The notes beneath the pieces were generated by a model. The model was not told the origin of the DNA, did not search any database, and worked only from the letters and a program-made list of their open reading frames with translations. A DNA stretch of 64,000 nucleotides from Tigriopus japonicus (lineage: Eukaryota > Arthropoda > Copepoda > Harpacticoida > Harpacticidae). Position numbers and translations under genes: made by a program. The stretch's first letter is position 1. The number at the start of each line of letters is the position of its first letter. The DNA lies in NCBI GenBank assembly GCA_010645155.1, contig CM021321.1, positions 6,424,390 to 6,488,389 on the forward strand, written 5' to 3'. Below are positions 35,325-46,358 of the stretch, piece after piece.

Positions 35325-36144
35325 AAGGAGGACGGTATTACGTGGAGTGGCATCGAGCGAGGGCGCGTTACTGCGTTGGTGTGAATTTTCCTGCGTGATA
35401 GCCTGGAGTTAATGAAAAAATCCAATATAATTCGGATTAATGTCGTTTGATTGACATAACTCACAAAACAAAAGTGCACAAGGATTCAATGAGCAATCAT
35501 TTGATGCCCAATTGATGTCTCTCAAAGAATTCAAGTTGTGTTGTTTCATTGTGTTAAGTCAAATATCTTCAAACTTCTGATCTACTGACTTGTTTTGTGA
35601 TAGTGATTGTCCACCTTTTGTTGAAAGCAACATTGTTTTTATCATTGGGATAGTTCTAGGACATTCTTCTCTTTGTACAATGATATGAATGTTCTTCTCT
35701 GTCTTTATTTTTAGCACTTAATTGGGGTTCTAAAGCCAAAAGAAGACTCTAAAATGTTGAAAAAAGATACAACGAAGATTTTTTAGCATTCTACGAAGAG
35801 GAAAATGCCCTTAAACAACCCCAATGATAAAAACCATGTTGCTTTCAACAAGAGGTGGACAATCACTATCACAAAGCAAGTCAGTAGATCAGGAGTTTGA
35901 AGATTTTTGACTTAGCACAATGAAACAACACAGTTTAAATTCTTTGAAAGACATCAATTGGGCATCAATTGATTGCTCATTGAATCCTAATGCACTCTTG
36001 TTTTATGACCTATGTCAATAAAATGACGTTAATCCAAATTATATCGGATTTTTTCATTAACTCCAGGCTATCACGCAGGAAAATCCACACCAACGCAGTA
36101 ACGTACCCTCGCTCGATCCCACTCCACGTAATACCGTCCTCCTT
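35325..36144. mobile_element. Mutator-like foldback element with 9-bp target duplication
   Basis: An 820-bp element made of two long inverted arms (about 35325-35650 and 35820-36144; more than 320 bp each, roughly 90% alike by eye) around a 170-bp spacer. Ends read AAGGAGGACGGTATTACG and its inverse. It is flanked by the perfect 9-bp direct repeat GGTTAGGGC (35316-35324 and 36145-36153). Long terminal inverted repeats plus a 9-bp duplication are diagnostic of Mutator-like elements. There is no transposase frame, so it is non-autonomous. Confidence 0.88.
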
Positions 36145-36185
36145 GGTTAGGGCCTACAGGTTCAGTACAATGGATGGCTCTTGGA

Positions 36186-36422
36186 CAGGGTTGGTCGGGG
36201 GATAATCCCATCCAAAAAGTGTCCCGTTTATCCCCCGTTTATCCCCCATTTATCCCGTTTATCCCCCATTTATCCCGTTTATCCCCCATTTATCCCGTTT
36301 ATCCCCCATTTATCCCGTTTATCCCCCATTTATCCCGTTTATCCCCACACCATTTACCCAATTTATCCCAAAAACCTGGAAATAGGGAGAAATCGAAGAA
36401 AATGTCCCCCCGACCAACCCTG
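36186..36422. mobile_element. Small TIR element enclosing a minisatellite
   Basis: The 237-bp unit begins CAGGGTTGGTCGGGGG and ends with the inverse (CCCCCCGACCAACCCTG), giving about 16-bp terminal inverted repeats. A target duplication is not clear: the flanks share only CTTGG. Inside is a 20-bp tandem array. The CAGGG end is hAT-like, but the superfamily is uncertain. Confidence 0.6.
36226..36346 (+). repeat. 20-bp minisatellite, about six units
   Basis: Near-perfect tandem copies of GTTTATCCCCCATTTATCCC. The array is open in frame by chance and yields Pro/Ile/Tyr-rich peptides that are not protein-like. All units are directly adjacent, without spacers. Confidence 0.9.
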
Positions 36423-36756
36423 CTTGGGTCCATTATTTTGTTAGATGCAAGCATTACACTTCTGATATATTCATTAACACGGCATCCCATTCCTTTTTTG
36501 CGATAATGAAAAATAGCCAAGAAAAAGAAAACTCGAAGTCAACGAGTCCAATGGCCAGATTCGATACATCTCTACTTGTCCTATCTGAACACTTCGTTTC
36601 TCCGTCACTGAAAGAATGTTGTTCAATCACAAGTGAACGAAATCACATCACTCAAGTAAACGAACCCCATGATCCCAGGCTCTTAACCTTTGGGAATCCC
36701 GAATCCATGATAGGGTGACGTCCGTTAATTCAACCGTAGTCGGTCGATCGGTCGGG

Positions 36757-39700
36757 ATGTGGGTCAAACCGAGCGAAGTGTTGGTTTTGGGCCCGTTGTG
36801 GGCCGTTGAACGGGCCAACCCGCATTTCCTACTTCAACGCCGCAAAGGTCGTGGCACCAAGGGCTTCTCGTCGTTGCTCGTGGGCACGTGGGACACGGTC
36901 CTCAACACCAAACCACCCACTTATCGGTATGGATTAAGGAAGTAAAGATGGGTGGGCTCTGGGATTGATGTCTAATCGTTAATCACCGATGTCAAAGATG
37001 CGTGACGTCACACCTCTCAGGTTAAATTTAGGTTAAGTTAGATTTGAATGAAGTTAAAGTAGGTTTAAATTAGGTTAGGTTAGGTTTAAGTTAGGTTAGG
37101 TTAGGTTTAGTTAGGTTAGGTTAGGTTTAAGTATGGTTAGGTTAGGTTTAAATTTGGTCAAATGTGACGTCACTAATCTTTGACATCGGTGATTACCGGT
37201 CACAGGATTGATGACGTTGGATGTTTGACCTTATTGACGTTTTCGTGGCATTAAAGTGATATTCAAATGTCAGCTAGAATGAAATGAAGAGAAGACCCGT
37301 CTTCAATATATATTTGCCAATTTTTAATTCGTTTATTGAAATATGGGCCTGTATCTAACATGAAATGATGAAACCAAGAGTATCGAATCTGAAATGCGCA
37401 ATACGAAAGAAATTATCAACAATATGCAACAATTTTTCAGTTTATTCGCCAGTTTTGGCTTTTTTGACATTTTTTTAATTTATCAGTTTTTTATTCAAAA
37501 TATCGCGTGCCTTAAACGAATCTAATTAAACACCTAAAGAAAATATAGGAACATTAGAGGATGGTTTGCCATTTTTTGCAGTCTGGATCAGCTTTTGAGA
37601 TTGTTTTAAAAAAGATAAAAAGCTAGCTCTTTTTGTTTTCTGAAATTATCATGCATTTTCACCCACATTTATTCAAAGAAGACCTAACAGGGCCAATCTT
37701 GTTCAAGCCATACGCGATGTTCTGAGTTCAATTTTTCAATTTTTCAATTCAAAATTCTTTGCCTGCTAGGATCTTGCATCAAAGTGAGGATTCGGAGGTG
37801 TACCTCTTAATCTCCGAGGCCATGGAATCTCGCGAAGCTCTAAATGATTGGCAATGGTTGGAAAAAGAGCTGCTCCCGACCTTGACGGACATGAGTTCCG
37901 AAGAGGCTTCGGGTTTTGTCCGAGCCAAAATCGAAAGTCTTCTGGCCATTGACAAAGCCGAACATGCCGCCCATGCTTCTATTGAGGACGCCGAATCCAT
38001 ACCTTTTCGGTTGGCCAGTGAGAAATTCCGACGTCTTTTTAATGTGGGCGAGGATGATAAGTTGGTAAATGTTCTTATTGATGTATATATTTTTGTTATT
38101 CTATGGAAGAATAGTGGTAAAACATTTGCTTTCAGGTGAGCTATTATTCGGCCTCGTATTGGAAGGGCAAATTTCCTCGACAGGGCTGGATGTACCTTAC
38201 GGTCAACCATTTGGCCTTTTATTCGTACATCTTGGGCCAAGAGAACAAATTGCTTCTTCGGTAATGAAATTATTTCGGCATAAATTTGGTTTAGTTTCAT
38301 TAATGATGATCAATTTAATTACAGATGGACGGATGTGACCCAAATCAACAAAAGTCACACCATTATTGCTCCCGAATCTGTAGAGATCACCACCCGCGAT
38401 CAGGTTTACTTTTTCTCTATCCTGTTGTATGGCGCCGAAGCATTTGCCTTGATCCAGCAATTGGCCAATCTGGGCATGCGCAAGCTCATCAACGATGACA
38501 ACTATCAACACGATCTAGAACTCTTGTTGAAGCGAAGTAAGAACGTGCCCAAAAAGGCCTCTTTTCTCAAGCGAGATTTGGACGCCCGAAAAATGTCAGA
38601 GAAGTTCCGGATGCTTTTTCAAGTGCCAAACACGGAGAAATTGGACGGCCAAGTAAACCCTTTTCCAATGTTTTCTTTCTAATGCGGATGTGTCGTTCAA
38701 TTTTTGTTCCTGCTTTGTAGGTGGAGTGTTACATATGGACGCCCTTCAACCAAAAGTATCGTTTCGGACGGCTATACATCAGTCAGAACTTCATTTGCTT
38801 TCAATCCCATGTGGCCAATCTGGTTAATTTAATTATCCCTTTGAGAGACGTGGTTTGTGTGGAAAAAACAGATTCCCATCCCAATGGAAATACAGTGGAC
38901 AAGGCCATTTCCATTGCCATGAAGACCACTAAGAAGTTCATTTTCGCTCAGATCCCTGATCGAGATTTCGTGGTTGAGAAACTCTCGGACCTTCTCTCCA
39001 GGCTTGAGGTTAGATATGTTTAGAAATCTTCCCAATTATCCCTCTTGAGTTTGGTTTATTTCATTTCCAGGAACCAAGTGAGAATATGCTGACCAAAAGC
39101 GGATCTGGAAGTGGAAGTGGAGTGGGTAGTGATTATGTGACAAATGTCTCTCTCCCAACCACAAGTTCGTCTTGTAGCAGCTTCGAAAATATGGAACCTG
39201 GCGAGCCCTTGATGAACATTTACAAAGAAGATCATGATCTGGACCAATCTTTGGAGGCCACCAAAGAAATCCTCTGGGAAAAGCATTTCGGCGAATTCGG
39301 ACGCGGAGTTTCCATGTTTAGGACCGAAGAATCCACGAAACTCATACTTAAAGGCATTCCTGATCGGTGAGAAGAAATACAAGCAAGCGTAAACCTAAGA
39401 TTTACTTAGTGCAAGGCATCAATTCATTGCTTTCAGATTCCGTTGTGAGTTGTGGATGAACTCATCTGGAGCAGTCCACGAAAAGTTGGCTCATCCAGGG
39501 TATTACAACTTGATGGTTGAGCAATCTCAGGGCCTCAAAACGGTGGCCAATGACGAGATTGAAAGGGATCTCCATCGCTCTTTACCCGAACATCCCGCTT
39601 TTCAAGGAGATATTGGGATCAACGCTCTCAGAAGAGTCTTGAGCGCTTACGCTCATCGAAATCCTCAAATTGGTTATTGTCAAGCCATGAATATCGTAGC

Positions 39701-41475
39701 CTCTGTGCTCTTGATATATTGCTCTGAGGAAGATGCATTTTGGCTCTTGGTGGCCATTTGTGAGCGATTTCTACCCGATTACTACAACACGAAAGTGGTT
39801 GGAGCCTTGATCGATCAAGGTGTGCTCGATGAGCTTCTCAAAGATGAGATCCCAGATTTGAGCTCTCGACTCGAAGAATTGGGAATGATCAAATCCATTT
39901 CCCTGTCTTGGTTCTTGACCATCTTCCTGAGTGTGATGCCTTATCAAACTGCGGTTCACGTTATGGATGCCTTTTTCTATGATGGAGCAAGAGTTCTGTT
40001 TGCCATGGCATTGACCATATTGCAGAGAAACGAAAGCTTCCTGTTACAGTGTTCAGACGACGGTGGGGTCGAAATAGGTATTCTTGTCTCATCGGTCAGT
40101 TTGAATTTGTAACTTGAATTTTTCTAGGCGAGGCCATGACCAAGTTGACCGGGTTTTTCAAGATGATTCTCCGCGATGATCCCGACTATCACCAATTGCC
40201 GTCAAAAGAAGATCGACCACCAACGATATCCTTGCTTTTAAGCGAATCATATCACGCCTTTGAGCACATCACTCGAGAATTGATCGACAATCTCAGACTC
40301 CAGCATCGATTGCGGGTTGTTCAAAACTTGGAAGACACGCAAATGAAACATGTTCTTCGAAGTGTTGACCAATCCCAAACCAAAATCACAGACGAGGAGA
40401 TCAAGGCACTCTTTATTATGGTCAAAAATGAACAATTGAAACGTGCCAGCACCATTTTCGTCGACCCACAAGAGAAAGCCGATCCCAACCGACATTATTA
40501 CGAGTTGTACAAAATCGATTTGGAGACCTTCAAGACCGTGTTTCAGTACGTCAGTCCTTGGGGAGAAGGACCGGAAATGGGCCAAATTCTGGCTGAAAGA
40601 CTCTTCAGACTCATGGACATGAACGACGACAACTTCCTCAACTTCAAAGAGTTTGTTTATATCCTGGACATGGTGTGCAAAGGAGATCATATCAAGAAAT
40701 TGAAGCTCCTCTTTTGTCTCCATTTGCCTGGAGTTGTCCTTCCAGGGGAGCTCGAGAGTCCGGATTCCGTCGATGGAGCCGAAATGGCTTGTGATGCAAG
40801 CGATTTTTTCACAGGGAAAGAAAATCCTCCTAAAAAGAAAGTGTCAGCCGCATCCATAGATCCTGATGGTAAGTTTACAAGCACTACTTGAATGATCACA
40901 TTTGTTTATTAAATTGACCGTATTTTTTCTTAGATTTAGACTTTGCGGACGTTCCTGCCGACGAATCAGAAGCGGTCTTAAAAGAAGGCGACTTGAAAGC
41001 GTTAAATAAGATACTGTTTAACTCCGAGTCCAAAACGGATATGAAGAAGTTTCCGCCCTTGCCTCAGAAGAACTTCATCCATTTGTGGAAAACCCTTCAC
41101 GATATGTTTTTACAACCCAGTTCTAATCCGGCCATGGTCGACTTCAACATCGAGAATCTTTATCATTCGGTGTCCATTGTGGGGACTTTGTTGCTTCAAA
41201 TTGGCGAGGTGGGGCAAAAAGTACAGAGCTCTTCCCAAGCTCAGGAGGAGTTAGGAAACACGCTCCCGAAATTGCCCAATCTGCCCGCGGAACCCATCGA
41301 AAACTGGTCCATCAGTTTTGAGCAATTTCTGGCAAGTGTGTTGAATGAGTCCGTCCTTGTGGATTATTTCGATCGAAAGATTCCCATTCAATTGGGTTTG
41401 GACAAGATGAATTCCAACCGATTGATGCGACAAGACAGTATTTCCCTCGTCAATCGATCTGTTTTCTATGTGTGA
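36757..41475 (+). CDS. TBC1D9: TBC1D9/TBC1D8-type Rab GTPase-activating protein
   Basis: Nine exons: 36757-36926, 37770-38064, 38136-38260, 38325-38652, 38721-39008, 39071-39366, 39437-40077, 40128-40868 and 40934-41475, about 1,141 residues. The N-terminus [19 protein letters not shown] is a close TBC1D8/9 signature. Two GRAM lipid-binding domains follow (about 140-210 with [19 protein letters not shown]; about 290-365 with [15 protein letters not shown]). The TBC domain (about 495-710) has both catalytic fingers: Arg in IERDLHR (R548) and Gln in IGYCQAMN (Q583). An EF-hand-like loop ([13 protein letters not shown], from D878) lies near the C-terminus. TBC1D9 proteins inactivate Rab GTPases on endomembranes. 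Intron 1 (843 bp) carries a Mutator-like MITE. The gene is convergent with CEP152 (170 bp between stops). Confidence 0.93.
36971..37204. mobile_element. Mutator-like MITE carrying a TTAGG tract, in TBC1D9 intron 1
   Basis: A 234-bp element with 41-bp inverted arms (36971-37011 and 37164-37204) sharing the core TAATCACCGATGTCAAAGA. It is flanked by perfect 9-bp direct repeats GGATTGATG (36962-36970 and 37205-37213). The duplication length points to a Mutator-like transposase. The interior (37020-37150) is an imperfect (TTAGG)n array with TTTAAG variants, all in one orientation. Each arm contains the CRE palindrome TGACGTCA (37003-37010 and 37165-37172). Confidence 0.85.
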
Positions 41476-41645
41476 TATGTATTTTCCTGATTTTGATTGA
41501 TTTCTTCCATTTGAGTCACGAAATGAAGTTTATTAGTACCATGAATGCAGTTGAAGTTGGATAACATCCACCACGAGTATCCGTGTCATATGGAAGCTTT
41601 ATTTGGTCGTTCAGCCAAGAGTTTTGGCCATTAAAAGTTTCAATT

Positions 41646-44075
41646 TCAGTGATTCTGTTCAAACAACGGCAATCGTTCTGATGGTTTCTTCAATTGCTCC
41701 TTGGCATCTCTTGTGGCCTCAGCAAAGATTTTGGCCATTTGGCTGGAAGTGGTGAGGTGTTTTCGAGGGCGGTTCTCTTCATCACTCGATTGATGCGAGT
41801 GTTTCATTGGATTCGGATGAGAATCCATGGACAACGGACCTTCTACCAGATCATTCTCAACTAAACGATGAAGTTCGGACTCGAAGTTGTCCTTCAAAGT
41901 CTGCAATTCGTCCTCAATCTACAAAATTTGAATCAGGTGACATAGGTTTCAAGACATTAATTTAGGTTTAGTAACTTACCCTTTTTTCACGGGATTGGTA
42001 GGCCCCGTCTAATTTACTTTTGTAGTTCAAAAGCGTATTTTGGAAGGTCTCTCGCAATCGGTCGATTTCGTTCATGTAGTGGGTCTCCTTGTTCTTGACA
42101 TGCTTCTGATAACTGATCACTTTCTTTTTTAGATTGGTGTACTTTTTGGATACCTCTTCCAATTCTCGTCTGTCTTTACCGTGATTTGCACGAATTTTCT
42201 AAGGTCAGGAAACAAAATGAAATGAGCTTGCTCATTCAGCCCCAAAATCAACAAGATAGATTGGGGGGATTTAACTCACCGTGATCTCTATTTCCCAATG
42301 ACTGACCAAGCTCTCGATGCGTTCTTCTTGCTTCTGAAGAAGATTGTCTTTGCGATGGTTTTCTTCCTTGAAATAATCTAGTTCTCGTTCCATTGTATAA
42401 TCAATGGCATCCTTGGTTTTCAAGCTTTCTCGATCAACTTCGCGGAGCTTTTGTTGAATGGTTAACATGTCCTCTTTCGTCTTTTCACATTGACGAATTA
42501 AATCTCGTTCTCGCCGTTTCAGTTCCTCCACCATTTCATCCTTGGCATTTAACTCCAAACGGAGCTCATACAATTGATCCTTCACTGAAGAATGAGCTTT
42601 TCCCTGGGAGTCTCGTAACTGCTTTTGAAGTTCCGAAATTTCATCCTAAAAAGACACATCTTATGTAACTAAATGGACTCCTATAAGCCTTTTCTAATTC
42701 TAGAAGCTACCATTAAGTCATGGATATGTTTGTCTTGTTCGTGCCGTTGTTGAGTAATCGATCCGAGTTTGGTCTTGAGATCCACAATCTCCTTTAAAGG
42801 GTCACCAATCCGACTTTCCATGTCTTGGGTCGAATTGGCCACGATCACTTGGGTCAGTTTCTTTTGCGTTTCAGCCAATCGATGGCTTAAATCCTCGATT
42901 CTCTCGGATTTCTCGATAAGCATACTCTCATGTTGTCTTTGGGTCTCGTTCATCTTCCCTCTTAGCGCATCCATTTCGTTTTCGTAGCGTTTCAATTGAG
43001 CATTCAATCGATCCACTTCTTGTTCCAAATTGAAGACCTCATTTTCATGACGTTCCTTTAGTGAACTGACAATCGCATCGTGATGTTCTCTGGCTTTAAG
43101 AACCGTGTCCTTACGTTGAAGATCGATCAACTGTTGTTGCAGAGTCTGAATCATGTGATCCGAGGCCTCTGAATGGGCAATCAGCTATAAATCACGCGAA
43201 ATATTCATGTCTAGTCTTTCCACATCTTATTTCATTACTTACTTCTTCTTTAGATTTTTCTTGCTTTTGCAAGTTCCCTTTCAAGGAGTCAATTTCTGAG
43301 CGAAGGGCTCGATTATCATCTGTCATGGATTGGTAAGCATGTTGGCTCTGTTCCAATTGAACATTTAATCGCTCATAGTCCGCTCGCAAAAGGGCCAATC
43401 CATGTTTCAACCGTCGATTTTCATCTCCATTCTCGCCTCTGAGGGTCTCAATCTCAAGCTTGAGACGTTCAATCTCATGACCTCGAGCCAGATATAAAAC
43501 CTCGAGTTGTTCATTGTTGGCTATTAATGAGAACCAATAAGATTTTAAGAGTAAAACAAGACTTTCTTTCAGATTGAAATACCCGCTTGTTGCTCTTTAA
43601 AATGACCGTAATCTCCTTCATTTCTGGGCGTGTCTCCGCGATAAGGCGTATCCGCCCCCAAGGTTCCACCTTCAAGGTCTAAACCTCGAATATAAGGCGT
43701 GGAAGTGAGAAAATGCTCTGGAACTCGAGATTGGCCTTCGTTTTGATGGGGTGTTTTTGGGGCGTGTTTCCCTTCGTCCATGAAGCTCTCATCTTCCTCT
43801 AAATCCAGCTCGATATCGTCGAAAGCCCCTTCTAGCTTTTTGGCAATCTATAGTGAGAAATTGAGCTCTAAAAAAGTGGAAAAAGTGAGAGAAAAAGTTG
43901 GAGTTTGTACTTCTTGTTCTAAGCGTTGTTCCTCTTCTTGTTCTTCCAAGGCTTGATCTTCTTGGATTTGTTGGATTCCGGGATTAAGTGGATATAAGGA
44001 GAGACCGGGATCTCTGCTCTCATCCTCGCCCGAATTTCCGGCCATGGATGATTGAAATCCGGTGGATGATGACAT
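41646..44075 (-). CDS. CEP152: CEP152 / Asterless-like centriole duplication protein
   Basis: Seven exons: 44075-43911, 43847-43583, 43520-43243, 43184-42711, 42645-42280, 42198-41980 and 41918-41646, about 679 residues. It has an acidic N-terminus (about 1-80, with FDDIELDLEEDESF), a proline/threonine linker and then almost continuous coiled coil. The middle segment LQQQLIDLQRKDTVLKAREH with KERHENEV and IEKSERIEDLSHRLAETQKK follows the CEP152 pattern QQLVDL...RAREQHESIV...KYEEQV closely. CEP152/Asl recruits PLK4 to the parental centriole through its acidic N-terminus and so controls centriole duplication. The protein is less than half the length of human CEP152 (about 1,700), nearer to a shortened arthropod form; additional exons cannot be excluded. 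A generic coiled-coil protein is the main alternative. Confidence 0.7.
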
Positions 44076-44542
44076 GAGAGGAGGAGGAGGAGGGATTCAA
44101 AGTCACTGTCACGGAATTCGATGAGAATTTCCTGCGCTCTTTTTTGTAAACAAATCATGTTTTGGAATGCAACAGCTGATTGTTGCTTTTATGCGGGAAG
44201 TAGGGATGAGACGGTGTGTCGGGTTTAAAAGATGCTGGGATGGGAAAAGCCACATGAAATAAATGAAATTATCCTCGTTAGGTTTTGATGTTACCAGCAT
44301 ATACTAATAACTTTGAAAGCTCTCTTATTTATGACATAATGTTTTGTGTAATATGTGTAATAAATATTTATGACAATTCGTTTTCAAATTTTCGATCTGA
44401 AAATCGACAGTCTTTATTTCTGTTTAGTGAGAACATTTTCCAAAATGAAATCTGTAATATCTTGTAAAAATCCTCAAAAAAATTACAGAATACAACAGCA
44501 GCTCGTGCTGTTGTTGTTGGTGCTTTGAGTGCCAGATGGAGC
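44076..44542. other. Intergenic region between CEP152 and the three-exon gene
   Basis: A 467-bp AT-rich stretch with no coding signal; presumably the CEP152 promoter and the 3' untranslated region of the next minus-strand gene. Confidence 0.4.
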
Positions 44543-45089
44543 CTAACCACCAGGTGCTGGTCCGTCAGTTACTAAAGCATCAACAGGAGGATCTGGTTCT
44601 TGGACAACGATATTGGTGACAACGTCAATCTCGATCAGTTGTACGTAATTGCTGAAAGAGATATGATACATGACACATTTTGTAAAAGCCACAAGAAGTG
44701 TACTTATGGCTTTACCTGATTCTAAAAAAGTGTTTTTCAATGACCTCCTGTAGGGTCTCGCTGTGGAAGACTTCAGCATCTTGGCCATGAACGGTAATGG
44801 TGTAATCAGCAGCATCTCCCGGAATTCCAAGGAAGTACAAAATGTACCCAAAATTCCAATGGTTTTGACACTCTCGAGCATTTGTTTGATGCACTGCACC
44901 TGCTTGGTGTATGTGCGCTTGTACTTCGTTGCTAAACGAAAAGGTCATTTCGGTTCAAAAAAGGGTTCAATAAATTCGACAATTTTCAATTTCAAAAAGA
45001 AAAAGAAGTTTCCGATCAAATTGATTTTACCTTGTATTTTGAAAGACTTGCGGTCCCGGTTGCATGGGTGACTGATTACTGGTGGCCAT
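44543..45089 (-). CDS. Small three-exon protein, unrecognised
   Basis: Exons 45089-45031, 44931-44716 and 44651-44543 join in phase 2 at both junctions, with consensus GT-AG ends, to give 127 residues. No single open frame shows the whole protein; it appears only after splicing. The start is MATSNQSPMQPGPQVFQ, a glutamine-rich disordered leader. The centre has NFGYILYFLGIPGDAADYTI and HSETLQEVIEKHFFRISNY, and the end is an acidic/proline tail (VVQEPDPPVDALVTDGPAPGG is the final stretch). No signal peptide or membrane segment. The clean splice phase and protein-like composition argue for a real gene, but I cannot assign a family. Alternative frames across exon 2 look less protein-like. Confidence 0.55.
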
Positions 45090-45587
45090 TTCAAAATTTC
45101 AGGGAGCAAACAATCATAAGCTTGAATATGATGAGGATTTTCTAACTCAAACCTTTTAGGATCTTGTTCTATCTGAGTGAGACTGTGAGGGACCGAACAC
45201 AATTAACCCAGATCAAGGGTTTGTTGTGCGTTGAGGTTCAGAGAATTATCAAAAAGTTATTTATTATAAGTTATCAAAGTTAATTATTGGAAAATGTATT
45301 TTAAATACCTTTTCAGTGATATTTTTTCTTATTTTGAGCTATTTTGACATAAGTTCCAAAAGTCGAAAAAACATTTATTTTTGCAATATTGAAAAGCTAT
45401 GTGAAATCTTTGGGAATTTGTTTTTTCATATAAATGTAGCGTTTTTCGGCTTTTTGGGGTCAAAAATGGACCATTCAAAGTCAAATAACTCAGCTGTTGC
45501 TGAATGAATTTTTATTCAATTTGAATTCATTAGGTAACTAAATGGTTTATAAATATGGATTAAATAGTTTGTTAAAAAATGTTATAT
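45090..45587. other. Intergenic region before the Polinton remnants
   Basis: AT-rich, with no coding signal; it may include the upstream region of the three-exon gene and the internal part of the hAT-like element whose end lies at 45818. Confidence 0.35.
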
Positions 45588-46319
45588 TTAATAGGTTTTT
45601 AGGTATATAACTTTTTCCCTGGACCTAATCTTATATAATACAATAAAAGTAAAGTTGTTCCCCATTGAATTGTGGGTCCAAAAAGTGCCATGGTATTTTT
45701 GGGTATTTTGATTCAAACCTAAAAAGCCATTCGGAACACCGTGTGTGTCTGTGGTGGGCCCCAGACAACACAGATCAAATTTCGTGGGCCTTGACCCAAA
45801 AATGGTTGCCGACCCCTGTTGTAGACGAATAATTTTTGGAGTGTCAAAATAACTTTGAGTTAGAAATATTAATGTCGCATTCTTCTTTCTTCCCCGAGTA
45901 AAAAGCTCTGATATATCATCAAAGCTGGATTTATCACAAATAAAGTAATCAAAAATTATTAGATTGTGTTCATCTGGGTTGAGTTCATCAACTTTAACTA
46001 TATTGCTTGTATCAAAAACAAATTCAAAGTCTTGATCAATCCATTTTGCTTGTTCACATGCTGATTTTAGGTCTACATATTTATCTTCTTCAAGATCTTT
46101 TGCATATACATACAATTTACTCCAGGGTAAAAGATAATATATAAGATTTAACAGAATATTTGTCTTTCCACAACCCGATGGACCACATAACAAAATTCTA
46201 CTTGGAGTTGTAGGTGCTAGAGCATCTCGAACAGGATTGCATGGGGGTCCATGACCATCCAATTTTCTTACATTTCCTCCAGTTTTGGGTTTGTTTTTGA
46301 AATATTTGTTTTTGATCAT
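45588..46319 (-). pseudogene. Maverick/Polinton packaging ATPase, 3' part replaced by a transposon end
   Basis: The 243-codon frame starts at 46319. Walker A is GPSGCGKT (about residues 46-53), Walker B-like LIIFDYF lies near 120, and a sensor-like ATLIFLTQSYFDTP segment follows. This pattern is that of the FtsK/HerA-type (A32-like) DNA-packaging ATPases of Maverick/Polinton elements. From about residue 167 the sequence belongs to the hAT-like end, so the native C-terminus is missing. It is divergent from the integrase frame with 39 bp between start codons. Inactive by truncation. Confidence 0.8.
45718..45818 (-). mobile_element. hAT-like terminus inserted in the Polinton ATPase gene
   Basis: Read on the minus strand, the end CAGGGGTCGGCAACC at 45818 is followed by GGCCCACGAAATTTGA, homologous to the terminus at 35236. 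It interrupts the ATPase frame right after the codons for RLQQ; the frame then reads on into the element by chance until 45588. The second end of this copy was not found. Confidence 0.65.
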
Positions 46320-46358
46320 AATGTTTTTTACTTATAAGTAAGGTACATTTAAAGCAAA

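Larger units (their letters stand above)
29826..36756. other. Gene-free, transposon-rich region
   Basis: No coding sequence was recognised in nearly 7 kb; open frames are short and without domains. It holds at least four non-autonomous DNA elements described separately (30102, 31227, 35325, 36186) and one hAT-like terminus (35236). The part 32145-35235 is AT-rich and I see no interpretable structure in it. Confidence 0.6.

Noticed and set aside
36226..36346. Possible CRISPR array in the 20-bp repeats
   Set aside because: Units are adjacent without unique spacers, and the surrounding genes are animal.
36174..36506. Pro/Ile/Tyr-rich open frame of 110 codons
   Set aside because: It is created by the 20-bp minisatellite, which has no in-frame stops; no conserved coding signal.
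37020..37150. A chromosome end or healed telomere
   Set aside because: The TTAGG tract is short, impure and enclosed by transposon arms with a target duplication, with normal gene sequence on both sides.
35236..45818. A single 10.6 kb hAT macrotransposon
   Set aside because: The 8-bp flanks do not match and the interval holds several conserved genes; kept only as a hypothesis among the findings.
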